A stretch of 64,000 bases of DNA from Streptomyces formicae (GCF_022647665.1 NZ_CP071872.1:3906001-3970000), one strand, 5' to 3'. Numbered from the stretch's first letter, positions 1 through 10,896 are shown. The notes: generated from the sequence alone by a model not told the origin. Made by a program: numbers and translations.

Positions 1-24
1 TCCGAAGGCGCTGGGCAGGAGCGC

Positions 25-3000
25 GTGGCCACCCCGGCCGGAGACGACTTCGATGTTGTGCACAAGGCCAACTGGAGCCGGTGCATGAGCGACTGGACGT
101 CGCCCGACAAGGAGAAGCAGAAGGCCGCCAACCTGGTGGTGGGATCGGTGACGGCGATGGGCGGCTCCATCTCGGAGCAGGCGACCGGGGGGGAGGGTAC
201 TCTCCTGGCCTACGACCCGGGCTTCGGCGACGGGCGCGGGCGTGCTGCCCTGGCTGTCGGTGACATGTCCACGGCGGAATACGTCGCGATCCTGGTCCCG
301 GGCATGACCAATTCACTCGAGAAACTTCCCGTGCTGGCTCGCAACGCACGCGATCTCCGCGACGAATGCCTCCGCGCCCGTCCCGGCTCCAGCGTCGCCG
401 TCGTGGCCTGGATGGGCTACAAGGCTCCCAAAGCTCCCTGGGAGGCCAGCCTGGAGGTCACTGGGGAGGGGATGGCCGAGAAAGGCGCCGAACTCCTCAG
501 GAACGACCTGGACACGTGGCGTCAGTATTGGCGGCAAAGCGCCGTCCGGCAAGCCCAGAACCTGCCGGACCAACCGAAGTTGACCATCAGCGGTCTGAGC
601 TACGGAAGCGTCGTCGCAGGCCACGCCGCCGCGGGCGGTGCCGCCCCCGACAACCTCGTCCTCCTCGGCAGCCCCGGCACGGGCCTGCGCGCGAAGCACC
701 TCAACACCCCCTCCAGCAACATCTTCGTCGGCGCCAGTGACTGGGATTTCGTCAGCTGGCTCGACTGGTTCAGCATCGACCCGGCGCACAAGAACTACGG
801 CCCCGTCACCCGAATGAAAGCCGGGTATGACTGGAAGGCGAAAAGCGGGCCCGCGAACTTCAAAAAAGCACACACCAGCTACTACGATGCCGGCACGGAA
901 TCCCTGGCCAACGTCTCCCGTGTGGTCGTTGGGAAACCGGAGGAAGTAACCCGGAGGAAAAATCGCACCAGAGTGTTGGGGGGAGGTTACCGGAACCCGG
1001 TCGGACGCCTTTTCACCAATTCACCCAAAAAATCCGCCGCAAAATCCAGGGGTAAGCGGGCAGCTGTCACCGACTTTACGCCCATTTCGAAACCCACCCG
1101 CATGACAAGCACTGAAGGTTTCCCGGTCCTGAGCGGTGGCTCGGGTTCTCCCGCTGTTCCCCTGGACAGCCGGGGGCATGCGACCTTCTTCGCTGCGTAC
1201 GGGGTTGGTTTCTTCACGCCGAGTTTCATGAACATCGTCACGGACAACGGTTTGATAGAACTCGACACCATGTGGAATCTGCAGCCGAAAGGTTTCCGAA
1301 AGGACCGCGTCCTCATCGTCGAGCTGAATCCCGACGGCTCCACCTACTGCTATGAGCGCAGGCTCGGCGATGAGCATAATGACCCAGACCCCAAAGCCCC
1401 GTACAAGGGAGGGAAGAGGCAGTCGTTCGGGCTTCCGGAAGCAGGAAAGGTCATTGTCGTAGCCCTCGTTCCTCATAACAGCACCGAGGTCTGGAACTCG
1501 GCACCAAGCGGCATGAACAGGATTAAACGAAGTGATGTGGACGTGCCGGACCCGTTCCCCCTCTCCTTGGAGACGTCCACCACCGACCTTCACCTGTTGA
1601 AGAGAATCATAAGCAGTCAGCTGCGTCCGCTACCGGATGATATTGATTCCAAAGAGGCGCCGCCAGAGCTTCAGATCCCCGCAGCTGCCCAGAAGCACGT
1701 GGTCGACGCCGTGAGAGATTACTTCACCTCGCACCCTGAGCTGCAGAAGGAAATGGCTCCGTACTACTGGGAACTATTGAACAACGACTACTCGGACGTG
1801 ACCGCTTGGCTGGCCATCAGCCTGGCTCGGGGAATGAATCTGTTCGACACGTCCGCCCCGACCGCGTCGGGGGAGGCTCTGAAATGGACAAATTCTGGCC
1901 AAGTCTATCTCATTGATGCAGCCATTGGCTCCGGTCTGCCCCAGATAATGGGGAGGTCGGGCAAATTCAAGGTCGAAGCAAAGCCCGGACCGGGCAGGTT
2001 CTTTGCATTGGATAAAATTTCATCCCTGTCTCTTCCTCCATGGTGTGATTTCAGATGGCCCACCGAGGAGAAGGCGAAGGGGAAGGGGCAGGCGAAGGGG
2101 GAGGGGGAGGTGAGGTGCAGACCACCTCTCTCCACAACGGGTGACCGACTCCCTCTGTTGGCTCTGTACGACATGGTCGACGGCGGAGTAATAGATGTCA
2201 TCTCGATGGACAACGAATGGCATCGGATCCCCCTTGACATCACTTCCAAGTTCCCATGCATCATTGTCGGCGCCATCGTGACCAGCCGCTCCGAAAAACA
2301 GGCCCTGCCTTCCGGAACGGAGGGCAGGAAACTTGACCCGTACCCCCTCGGCATTGTGAGCGATGTGAACGACCAGCTGGGTGTCACGGACAAATGGTTC
2401 GACGCGCTGGGCGTCACGGAGAAACAGGGAGCGCACAGCGAGGTCGGTGGCTCGTTCGACTGGAGAGGTCTGGCACGGTCTGTCGACCCCTGGCTCGGCT
2501 TTGTCAAGGATATGGCAATTCCTGATAGTTCGGCGGATGTCGCCAGGGTGATGCTGAAGAGCGCAATTGAGAACACAGAGCGTACACCGCTCACCGATGC
2601 GGCGAAGAAGGTGATGACTTCAGGGGACGAGTACATAGGTGCCATCAACCGGATAAGGCCATTCCATAGGCATGCATATCCTGCCAAATATGCCGACGGG
2701 CGGATTCCGCTCGATACGGAGGTCATGGTCGACTTCAACACCATGGATCCCACGCCTTGGACGGTGAGCTACAAAACGGAGTGGACGAAGGCCAGTGGCG
2801 CAGTCAAAGCTGCGGCAGAGAAGTTCGATAGAGAAGTTGCCGGTCTCAATGGCGAACTGAAGCTGGGTGCGAAGAAGGTCGGTGTGCGGACCGACCCCAT
2901 TACTGTCACTGTGCCGAAGAGTCCATCACGGGCTTTGAATTCCGCGTTCTTGATACTGTCGGCCGCAAACCTTGGGGTTTCCATCTACGGTGGTGGAATA

Positions 3001-3867
3001 GCAGAAGGGGATGTCCTGTCTCAAGCGGTTGCGGCAGGGTCGAGCATCGCGGTCGCCATGCCTGTACTCCAGCAGTCCCTGAGCATGTTGGGCAAAGCGA
3101 AACTGGCTGGAAAGGTCGGCAAGGCCGCCCCGGTTGTGTCATTATTTGCGAATGTCTTTTCGCTCATCAGTAATGTCCGCCAGGAGGATATCGATGAGTG
3201 GGCCGTGGCCTTCGACCTCATGAGCATCGGCGCGGACATCCTGGCAATCCTCGCCCTGAAGTTCGCCGCCCTGGGGCCTGTTGCCGGTCCGCTGGGACTG
3301 ATCATTGCCACTGCGTGTGTCGCGTATATGGTTGTCAACTGGGGAGAGAAGCTTCCCCTTCCTGACGAATTCGCTAAAGGTCTGGGTGGTAGATTGGTCG
3401 AATCGGTCGAAGAAGCGCTAGAGACGTCGAGGATCGACTTGCATCAACGAATGGAATCCTTCGGGGTCCCGCCCGAAAGAATTGCGGCACTGTGGAACTC
3501 CAGTGAACGGTCGAACACCTCGAAACTCATCCTTGGAAGCATTGAGAAAGAGGTGACGTCATCACCGGTCATCAAAGACGGGAGTTGGCTGTCGCTGGTC
3601 AACCGTGACGACATCAACAAGGAGGTCGAGTATCTTTTGACGTGGTCTGCGATCATTCGGACGCCTTCGACGGACACCGTTGTGCAACTCTATGTCGAGC
3701 TCATAAAGTACTGCGTCAAGAAGATAGCCGACAGAGTAAGTGATACTCGGCCCGGCGAGCTGCAGGATCTTCGCGGACTGTCCTTCTCCCTCAGGGAGTG
3801 GGCGTCAACCGAAGCAGCAAGACCATGGATAAAGAAGTACAACGACGACATGAGCACCCATTGGTAA
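25..3867 (+). CDS. Large protein with N-terminal DUF1023-type alpha/beta hydrolase domain
   Basis: The first 320 residues show the DUF1023 alpha/beta-hydrolase pattern: a strand ending in ILVPGM, the nucleophile elbow G-L-S-Y-G (Ser192, numbering from the GTG at 25), an SPG loop, an Asp in the ASDWDF segment (Asp239/241) and a His in AHTSYYD (His283), so the catalytic triad appears complete. Usual DUF1023 proteins are 400-600 residues. This one continues for about 950 more that I do not recognise: a Lys/Arg-rich linker (about 305-350), mixed beta segments, and near residues 970-1110 several long hydrophobic helices that could be membrane or pore segments. The frame stays open to base 1, so the true start may lie outside the window. 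From about 1000 onward third positions are much richer in A/T than in neighbouring genes, which suggests transfer. The substrate is unknown; an effector or toxin is possible but unproven. Confidence 0.72.
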   Translation: MATPAGDDFDVVHKANWSRCMSDWTSPDKEKQKAANLVVGSVTAMGGSISEQATGGEGTLLAYDPGFGDGRGRAALAVGDMSTAEYVAILVPGMTNSLEKLPVLARNARDLRDECLRARPGSSVAVVAWMGYKAPKAPWEASLEVTGEGMAEKGAELLRNDLDTWRQYWRQSAVRQAQNLPDQPKLTISGLSYGSVVAGHAAAGGAAPDNLVLLGSPGTGLRAKHLNTPSSNIFVGASDWDFVSWLDWFSIDPAHKNYGPVTRMKAGYDWKAKSGPANFKKAHTSYYDAGTESLANVSRVVVGKPEEVTRRKNRTRVLGGGYRNPVGRLFTNSPKKSAAKSRGKRAAVTDFTPISKPTRMTSTEGFPVLSGGSGSPAVPLDSRGHATFFAAYGVGFFTPSFMNIVTDNGLIELDTMWNLQPKGFRKDRVLIVELNPDGSTYCYERRLGDEHNDPDPKAPYKGGKRQSFGLPEAGKVIVVALVPHNSTEVWNSAPSGMNRIKRSDVDVPDPFPLSLETSTTDLHLLKRIISSQLRPLPDDIDSKEAPPELQIPAAAQKHVVDAVRDYFTSHPELQKEMAPYYWELLNNDYSDVTAWLAISLARGMNLFDTSAPTASGEALKWTNSGQVYLIDAAIGSGLPQIMGRSGKFKVEAKPGPGRFFALDKISSLSLPPWCDFRWPTEEKAKGKGQAKGEGEVRCRPPLSTTGDRLPLLALYDMVDGGVIDVISMDNEWHRIPLDITSKFPCIIVGAIVTSRSEKQALPSGTEGRKLDPYPLGIVSDVNDQLGVTDKWFDALGVTEKQGAHSEVGGSFDWRGLARSVDPWLGFVKDMAIPDSSADVARVMLKSAIENTERTPLTDAAKKVMTSGDEYIGAINRIRPFHRHAYPAKYADGRIPLDTEVMVDFNTMDPTPWTVSYKTEWTKASGAVKAAAEKFDREVAGLNGELKLGAKKVGVRTDPITVTVPKSPSRALNSAFLILSAANLGVSIYGGGIAEGDVLSQAVAAGSSIAVAMPVLQQSLSMLGKAKLAGKVGKAAPVVSLFANVFSLISNVRQEDIDEWAVAFDLMSIGADILAILALKFAALGPVAGPLGLIIATACVAYMVVNWGEKLPLPDEFAKGLGGRLVESVEEALETSRIDLHQRMESFGVPPERIAALWNSSERSNTSKLILGSIEKEVTSSPVIKDGSWLSLVNRDDINKEVEYLLTWSAIIRTPSTDTVVQLYVELIKYCVKKIADRVSDTRPGELQDLRGLSFSLREWASTEAARPWIKKYNDDMSTHW

Positions 3868-3879
3868 AGAGTAGATCGC

Positions 3880-4170
3880 CCGTTGCGCGAGATCCGGGCG
3901 GACCGTCAACAAGCGCACCGCAGTGTAGCCGTGGAGGTGCTCGACGACGCTTCGTGCGCATGGTCACGGACGGCATTCGCATCCCAGAAGGCACGGCAGG
4001 CAGATGCCGCATGCCGTGCGGGCATGCCTCCCGGCCCGCGATCGGCCAGCAGTTCTCGTGCGGCAGGTCCGACAGGAGGTCCCGTGCCAATCGCTCGGCC
4101 CCAGGCAGGGTGCGTCCGCGAGCTGGCCCGCGAACCGGCTTGTGGCCGTCTCCAATACCTCCCGCCATCG
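3880..4170 (-). pseudogene. Relic of an IS701-type transposase N-terminus
   Basis: Read leftward, three frames successively give pieces matching the N-terminal part of IS701-family transposases: ERLARDLLSDLPHENCW, then GREACPHGMRHLPA, then WDANAVRDHAHE, then VEHLHGYTAV. In intact members these lie in this order (LLxDLPRKNCW, PDGMQHLL, WDADAVRDD, VVEHLG) just before the first catalytic Asp. At least two frameshifts are needed and everything after the fourth piece is missing, so it cannot be functional. It lies directly downstream of the large low-GC hydrolase gene and may mark an old mobile-element boundary. The rest of the interval 4171-4461 shows no coding sequence I can support. Confidence 0.5.
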
Positions 4171-4461
4171 GGTGGGATCTATCCTCTGACCTGCGGCTAC
4201 CGTCTCATCGACGATCCGCGCAACTCACGATGATCAACGGTGGCCGCACTCGGTCTCTACGTGGATCGACCAGCAAGATCACGATCTGTCGTTGGAATAC
4301 TCAAGGGCTCTCCCGTAGCAAGGCGTTACTCGTTCCCCAGGGACCAGCCGTCGCGGTCCGATGCGGCCCTTCCTTCCAGATCCCCTTCTTCCAGGCTCCG
4401 TTCACACGAGCGGGGCCTTTCCTTTTGCCCGGGCGCCGGGCTCATGAAAGGCAGCGTCTCC

Positions 4462-4947
4462 ATGTCCGAGTTCAGCCATGACCCCGAAGCAGCCGCCATT
4501 TACGGCTTTCTGCGGTCCCGGGAGTCCCCAGAGGTCGTCGGAGCGGTGCCGGCTCCGGCGAGCGTGTCGCGGCGCCGACAGGCGCCGGCCACCGCGATCG
4601 ACATTGCACGTGCGGAAGGCCTCGAGCTCGGCCTTGAGTCGACGCAGGCGAGCGTGGAGACATTCGTCTTTGACCTTGCCACGACCACACTCGGGTGCCG
4701 GAGGGGAGAGGCGCGGGTGCTGGCGCGGGCCTGGGCGAAGGCCGGGTACGCCGGGCAGGGGGAGGTATTCGACTGGGCCGAGAGCGTAGGACTGCGCAAC
4801 CTGCACGTGGTGCAGCAGCTGCGGTCACACGGCATCACGCCCGACATGCTGGAAACCTGCATCGACGGAACGGCCGCCCGCAGGAGGCTACGCAACGGCG
4901 AGCGCGTCGGCGGCATCATCGGCGCTCTCCTGGCAGCCACCAGATAG
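4462..4947 (+). CDS. Hypothetical protein, 161 aa
   Basis: I do not recognise a family. I chose the ATG at 4462 because GAAAGG sits about ten bases upstream; an in-frame ATG at 4444 and longer starts back to 4240 are possible, but the extra residues are Ser/Arg-rich and look non-coding. The protein starts MSEFSHDPEAAAIYGF, has a Pro/Ala/Arg-rich stretch, then two helical segments (about residues 55-85 and 105-150). Its tail is basic and ends in a Gly/Ile/Ala helix (GGIIGALLAATR). No signal peptide or convincing membrane span is seen. It stands alone between the IS701 relic and a degraded stretch. Confidence 0.5.
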   Translation: MSEFSHDPEAAAIYGFLRSRESPEVVGAVPAPASVSRRRQAPATAIDIARAEGLELGLESTQASVETFVFDLATTTLGCRRGEARVLARAWAKAGYAGQGEVFDWAESVGLRNLHVVQQLRSHGITPDMLETCIDGTAARRRLRNGERVGGIIGALLAATR

Positions 4948-5784
4948 GGCGAGACGGCATCGCGCTCATTGATGTCCAGGCTGACGCGGAGCAGGACACG
5001 CCATCCGGCGGTGCTCTCACCGTGATGACGCTTCGCCGCGCGCTCGGCTCGGGCCAGGCGCCACCGGCCCGTCAGACCAACAACGTGCAGGGCCGTTGCC
5101 ACCGCTCGGTGCCGCGTCGTTGCCGCGATCGCGCTGTGCCGCCCCGGGTGGCTCCCGCCGGCTGACGCTGTCCCACCCCGCCTTTCGCCACCGTCTCCCC
5201 GTCGCCTGGCGTCGCGTCCCGCATCGTGGCTGCCGGGGTCGTGAGACGGGGCATGTCTCGTAGTCGGTGGTGGCGCTGAGTGCGTGTCACGGGAACAGCA
5301 TGCGGTGGCGGAGATCGTCGGCGCGACCCTGCGCCGCGATCCTGTGTCCGGATCGGCGGTGGGCATCGTCGTGGCGGAGAGCGTGGATCGGGACCATGCC
5401 GGCGAACTCGCCAGGAGGGCGGCGCCGAACCTCGGTGACGCCGTCGAGGTCACTGGCGACAGCGGCGACTGATCTCTGGCTGGACTCAGGTCGTCCTCGC
5501 CATCGACCCGGAGACCGGCATTCCGTAGCTCAAGCCGCACCGGCCTGCACATCAGCCCTGACACTCCCCGCTGGGCCCAATGATGAGTGCCAGTCGACGA
5601 GCCGTTCGCCTGAGAGTGCCGCGGATCGCCCCGCAGGACTCCGTTCGCGCGGACACGAGCACTTCGCTCGCCGGGTGGTCGGACCATGTCCGGGGGAGGG
5701 ACGCGTCGACTTGATCTTCGAGGGCCGAGGTGAACGCCTCTGCGGCGCTCAGGGTGTGAGGCCTTCGATCGCCACAGGCGCGCG
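4948..5784. other. Degraded stretch without a supported gene
   Basis: No reading frame here has convincing coding character over its length. A 62-codon plus-strand frame at 5284-5472 (starting MSREQHAVAEIVGATL) has a protein-like composition and could be a gene fragment, but I cannot assign it. The frame reading left of the P450 remnant becomes Arg- and Thr-rich after about 5785, as expected for non-coding or frameshifted sequence. The stretch lies between an IS701 relic and an IS-truncated P450, consistent with repeated insertion and deletion. Confidence 0.4.
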
Positions 5785-6222
5785 GCACGCCGTGGACATT
5801 GCAGATGGCGGTGACGGTAAGCGGGTAGGCGAAGTCTTCGGCGATGTCGACCTGGTCCTTGCCTTCGAAGGCGTCGAGCAGCTCGGTGACGACGTTGGCC
5901 AGGTCTCCGCGCAGGTCGTCGAGGAATCTGGGGCTGTGCGGGGGGCCGAACGGCCGATTGATGGTGTCGCGCAGACGGTCGTGCACAGGTGGGTCGGAGA
6001 AGATGAAGCCGGGCGGCAGGCCGGTCTCCTCCGCCGGCTGTCCGGGACGGGCATGGCCCGGCGGGCGGTGGCTCGTGTCGTTGCTCAGCCGCGGGTCGTT
6101 GGCCAGGTTCCGCCCCTCGTAGTAGGTGCTGACCAGGTAGGTGCTGTCGTCCTCCCGCATGACCGGTGTCTTGCGCAGTTCCGCGTAGGGCAGGTACGGA
6201 TCGGCTCGATTGGCGTAGTCGG
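5785..6222 (-). pseudogene. Cytochrome P450, N-terminal remnant
   Basis: Reading leftward from the insertion-sequence end, the frame gives typical actinobacterial P450 N-terminal sequence: ITDYANRADPYLPYAELRKT, then NDPRLSND, then FIFSDPPVHDRLRDTINRPF (the xDPPxHxxLR motif before helix C), then a segment ending LTVTAICNVHGVP (helix F region). The frame is then lost, and the I-helix, ExxR and heme-Cys motifs are all absent. The first few codons are also missing because the IS end falls exactly there. About 145 of some 400 residues remain, so no functional enzyme is possible. Confidence 0.72.
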
Positions 6223-6234
6223 TGATCTTTAACC
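6223..6234 (+). repeat. IS left terminal inverted repeat
   Basis: TGATCTTTAACC, which also contains the transposase stop codon on the minus strand. It matches the right end perfectly over 12 bases and then diverges. Confidence 0.75.
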
Positions 6235-7692
6235 TGTGCGGCGTGGACGCGGGGTTGTTGACTTCTGCGTTCGTTGTTTTGCGGGGTTCGGTTTGCCGAC
6301 TGTGTGCACGTCGTGGCGTGGGGTGGTCCGGGTGTTGTTGTGCCCGGGTGGCCGTCCAGGACCGGGTCGGGAGGATTTCGGTGCTTCGGCGGGGCAGGCG
6401 GCTTTCGGGCGGAGGTGCCGGAAGTCGCGGCGGACCCGGGCGGGGGTGAGCTTGCCGGCCGGGGGCGGTTTCTCCCACGGCCGGCGCAGGTCAGCCGCGA
6501 GTGGGCGGGCGAGCCTGAGCTGGGTGAAGACCACGAGGATCAGCCACGTCCAGCGGTCGGCGGCCTCGGGAGTGCGGATCTTCGGGCAGGTCCAGCCCAG
6601 GGTCTGTTTGAACAAACGGAAGGTGTGCTCGATGTCGGAGCGCCGCAGGAATGCCTGCCAGAGCAGGTCGACCTGGCCGGCGGTGGCGTTGGTGCCCGAC
6701 CACCACAGCCAGACTGGCTTCGACGTCGCGCCGCTGGGCAGCTGCTCGACCTTCAGAAGAATCACGGTGCCCTCGATGACCGGCAGAGCGCCGAGCTGAG
6801 CGGTCCAGGCCGAGCGGTGGGTCAGTCTCGGGTGGAGCCGGTCCCAGGCGCGTGCGGTGGCGGTGCCGTAGAGACGGGTCTCGGTCACGGTCGCCGCGTC
6901 CGGTGTGTCCCAGGTGGCGGGGTCACCGAACACGAACTCGCCACCGTGACGGGGAGGGCGGCCCCAAGTGCCGGGCTCCCGTGGAGGAACCGGGCGGCGC
7001 AGGACACGGTCCGAGCGCATCCGGCCCAGCACCTGCACTGGCAGATCCCGTAGAAGGAAGGCCAGGCGCGGCACGTCGTAGCCAGCGTCCACAACGATGA
7101 GGACGTCCAGGTCGCCGTTGTGCCACTGCCCGGCTGCGATCAGCCGCTCGATCAGCTCGCGCATCTGCCTCGCAGTGACGGTCGCGGCATCGTCACCCGG
7201 TGCCAGACGCAGTGCGTCGAAAGGGGCGGTCCATGAACTGCGGCCCGTTTCCAGCGCGCAGATCACCGAGTACGGCCAGCCGGGCACGGGAATGTGCTGG
7301 TCCTTGCCCCGGCCATAGGTATGACAGAGGATCTGCTGCGGTGAGGTGTGCGCGTCGGGCCGCAGCCAGCAGGTGATGTCCGCAGCCAGGACCAGCCGTC
7401 CGTCCGCCGCCCGTGGCAGCGGCACCGCGGCCAGAGTACGCCGCAGCCGGGCGACATCGACCCGCCCCGCAACCAGCCCGTCGTAGAGCCCACCATGCCT
7501 GCGACGGTGTTCGCCCACCAGCGCGAGTTCCGCCAGCGACCGGACCGGGCCATCCGCACACAGCACAGCGTCCGCCCGCTCGAACAACGCATCCGTACGC
7601 TTGGTCAGACACGAGTAGAACTCACCCCGGAAGCGTGACAGTTCCGCAAACGGATCCTGCCGGACGACATGATGCAACAGACTCATCCCCAC
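6229..7692 (-). CDS. DDE transposase, IS4/IS701-like superfamily
   Basis: Cuts and joins the IS ends. The RNase-H-like core shows three acidic segments in order: LVLAADITCWLRPD (first Asp), DVLIVVDAGYDVPRL (second Asp) and SDIEHTFRLFKQTLGW, the Y/H-(2)-R-(3)-E-like segment carrying the catalytic Glu region. The 487-residue length is normal for this type, and the C-terminal 60 residues are basic and Pro-rich. The start is the GTG at 7692 or the ATG two codons later (MSLLHHVV). The frame is uninterrupted and the terminal repeats match, so the element may still be active. Confidence 0.85.
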   Translation of the reverse strand: MGMSLLHHVVRQDPFAELSRFRGEFYSCLTKRTDALFERADAVLCADGPVRSLAELALVGEHRRRHGGLYDGLVAGRVDVARLRRTLAAVPLPRAADGRLVLAADITCWLRPDAHTSPQQILCHTYGRGKDQHIPVPGWPYSVICALETGRSSWTAPFDALRLAPGDDAATVTARQMRELIERLIAAGQWHNGDLDVLIVVDAGYDVPRLAFLLRDLPVQVLGRMRSDRVLRRPVPPREPGTWGRPPRHGGEFVFGDPATWDTPDAATVTETRLYGTATARAWDRLHPRLTHRSAWTAQLGALPVIEGTVILLKVEQLPSGATSKPVWLWWSGTNATAGQVDLLWQAFLRRSDIEHTFRLFKQTLGWTCPKIRTPEAADRWTWLILVVFTQLRLARPLAADLRRPWEKPPPAGKLTPARVRRDFRHLRPKAACPAEAPKSSRPGPGRPPGHNNTRTTPRHDVHTVGKPNPAKQRTQKSTTPRPRRTG

Positions 7693-7811
7693 GGCCTTCG
7701 TGCTGAGCTTGTGTGTTCCTTGGTCGGATCACAGGCTCAGCCGAAGGCCGCCTGCACGCACAGCAGTTACCGGACGAGGTGATCAAGTGCGAGAAGCTGT
7801 TCGGCGCCCGG

Positions 7812-7823
7812 GGTTAAAGATCA
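7812..7823 (-). repeat. IS right terminal inverted repeat
   Basis: GGTTAAAGATCA, the exact inverse of the left end. Two bases separate it from the stop codon of the aldehyde dehydrogenase gene. Confidence 0.75.
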
Positions 7824-7825
7824 AG

Positions 7826-9349
<1,524 letters not shown>

Positions 9350-9507
9350 CTGGCAGACCTCCCGAGGTTGCCGCCGCCCGCCGTTGGACGGCGCTCGGCG
9401 TCGACGCTACGAGGGGCGACGTTGCAACTGCGTTGCGGCGTACGGCCCTGAGCCCTGAGCCCCGAGTCAGGAGCCGAGCCCGGAGTCCGGATTCCGGAGA
9501 GGGGGCC

Positions 9508-10779
9508 CTACGTCGAGTACTCCGCGTCCAGCTCCCGCGCACGGGCCTGCGCAGCCGCCCGCCGTCCTCTCGGCAGCACCGCGGCGAGGGCCTGCCACAC
9601 CGCCAGGTCGTCCTCGCCCCACGGGCTGTACGCCCAGTCCGACAGCAGCCCCGGGTCCCCCCGCGCGATGACCGCGGCGCGCAGCTGGTCCGCCAGCCGC
9701 CCCCGAAGCCGTACGACACCGGGGGCCCGTGAACCCGGGAGCAGCGGGCCCGCGTATCCGCTGACCGCCGCCGCCACCGCGCCCGAGGCGAGCCGGCGCG
9801 CCGCCGCGTCGAAGTCCGCGTCGACCGGCACCGCCAGCCGGTACGGGCGGGACAGCAGCAGCCGCGGCCCCAGCAGCGCGCGCAGCCGGGAGAGTTCGGC
9901 GCGCAGCGTGACCGGGGTGACGTGCTCGTCCTCGTACAGCTCCAGCAGCAGCTCGTCCCCGCTCAGCCCCTCCGGGCGGCGGGCGAGCATCACGAGGATC
10001 TCGCTGTGCCGGCGGCTGAGACGCAGCTTGCGGCCCTCGGCGACCAGCAGCGCCTCGTCCCGTCCGAGCGCCGTCAGCTGCACCGACCCCTCCGCGGGCC
10101 GCGGCGCCAGCAGCGCCAGCTGCGACTCGGCCGCCCGCGCCACCGCCCCCACGAACGCCAGGCTGTGCGGATGCGCCAGCGGGTCGCCGCCGGTGATGTC
10201 CACCGCGCCCAGCAGCCGTCCGCTGAGCGGGTCGTGCACGGGCGCCGCCGCGCACGTCCACTCCTGGACCGGCCGCCGGAAGTGCTCGGCCGCGAACACC
10301 TGGACGGGGCGGTCGAGCGCGACCGCCGTGCCCGGCGCGTTCGTCCCGGCCACGGCCTCGGCCCAGCGCGCACCTTCCACGAAGTTCATCCGGCGCGCGC
10401 GCCGCCGGGCCTCCGGATGGCCCTCGACCCACAGCAGCCGCGCCTGTGCGTCGCACACCGCGACCAGGTGCTCGCCGTCGACGGCGTACACGCCCATCAG
10501 CTCCCGGATGACCGGCATCACGCGCGAGAGCGGATGCCCGTCCCGGTACGCACCGAGTTCGTCGTCCCCGAGCTCCACACTCGCGGTGCCGTCCGGGGTG
10601 ACGTGCGCCCGTGCGCAGCGCCGCCACGACTCGGCCACGACGGGCCGTACGGTCCGCTCGACACGGCCCGCCGTCGCGAACCGCTCGTACGCCCGGCGCA
10701 GCTCGCTTCCCCGCCGCACCGGGTCGCCCCCGGTGCCCAGAGCCGCCCAGGACCCGGCCACGCCGGTCAACTCGGTCAA
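9508..10779 (-). CDS. GAF-domain transcriptional regulator of the aldehyde dehydrogenase
   Basis: The N-terminal 260 residues resemble AcoR-type sensors: an ESWRRC helix, then a GAF fold with TNAPGTAVAL, EHFRRPVQEWTCAAAPVHDP and GAVDITGG. The C-terminal part (from about residue 290) has LSRRHSEILVML and a winged-helix region (VTPVTLRAELSRLRALLG), as in related Streptomyces regulators that lack the sigma-54 AAA domain. I chose the TTG at 10779 because GGGAGG stands five bases upstream and the protein then begins LTELTGVAGSW; the ATG at 10869 would add 30 Cys/Arg-rich residues that read through the operator-like palindromes. It probably senses an aldehyde or a related signal and controls the adjacent dehydrogenase. 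Confidence 0.75.
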   Translation of the reverse strand: MTELTGVAGSWAALGTGGDPVRRGSELRRAYERFATAGRVERTVRPVVAESWRRCARAHVTPDGTASVELGDDELGAYRDGHPLSRVMPVIRELMGVYAVDGEHLVAVCDAQARLLWVEGHPEARRRARRMNFVEGARWAEAVAGTNAPGTAVALDRPVQVFAAEHFRRPVQEWTCAAAPVHDPLSGRLLGAVDITGGDPLAHPHSLAFVGAVARAAESQLALLAPRPAEGSVQLTALGRDEALLVAEGRKLRLSRRHSEILVMLARRPEGLSGDELLLELYEDEHVTPVTLRAELSRLRALLGPRLLLSRPYRLAVPVDADFDAAARRLASGAVAAAVSGYAGPLLPGSRAPGVVRLRGRLADQLRAAVIARGDPGLLSDWAYSPWGEDDLAVWQALAAVLPRGRRAAAQARARELDAEYST

Positions 10780-10801
10780 CGCGCCCTCCCTGTGGGTGAC
10801 T

Positions 10802-10818
10802 TGTGCGCACCGTGCGCA
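10802..10818. promoter_or_regulatory. Tandem 8-bp palindromes upstream of the GAF regulator
   Basis: GTGCGCAC occurs twice, at 10802-10809 and 10811-10818, one base apart; each copy is itself a perfect palindrome. They lie 23-39 bases upstream of the chosen TTG start, where an autoregulatory operator would be expected. Confidence 0.45.
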
Positions 10819-10896
10819 CCTGCGTACGCCTGCGGCACCCATCGTCGTCCCGGACCCGGGCCCCGACAAGGCGTGCGGAGCCGGCGTACCCGGCGG

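Larger units (their letters stand above)
6223..7823 (-). mobile_element. Insertion sequence of about 1.6 kb, apparently intact
   Basis: The two ends carry a perfect 12-bp inverted repeat, TGATCTTTAACC at 6223-6234 and its complement at 7812-7823, enclosing one DDE transposase gene. The transposase TAA stop lies inside the left repeat, a compact arrangement common in IS elements. No flanking direct repeat is visible: the left flank is P450 coding sequence and the right flank reaches the aldehyde dehydrogenase stop codon within two bases. This suggests a deletion next to the element after insertion. Confidence 0.8.

Noticed and set aside
4500..5687. 395-residue minus-strand frame
   Set aside because: Composition is Arg/Ser/Thr/Pro-heavy throughout with no domain; it is antisense to the hypothetical gene at 4462-4947.
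6229..6478. Fusion of the P450 remnant with a basic N-terminus
   Set aside because: The added residues are the antisense-frame reading of the IS end, joined by chance because the IS carries no stop in that frame.
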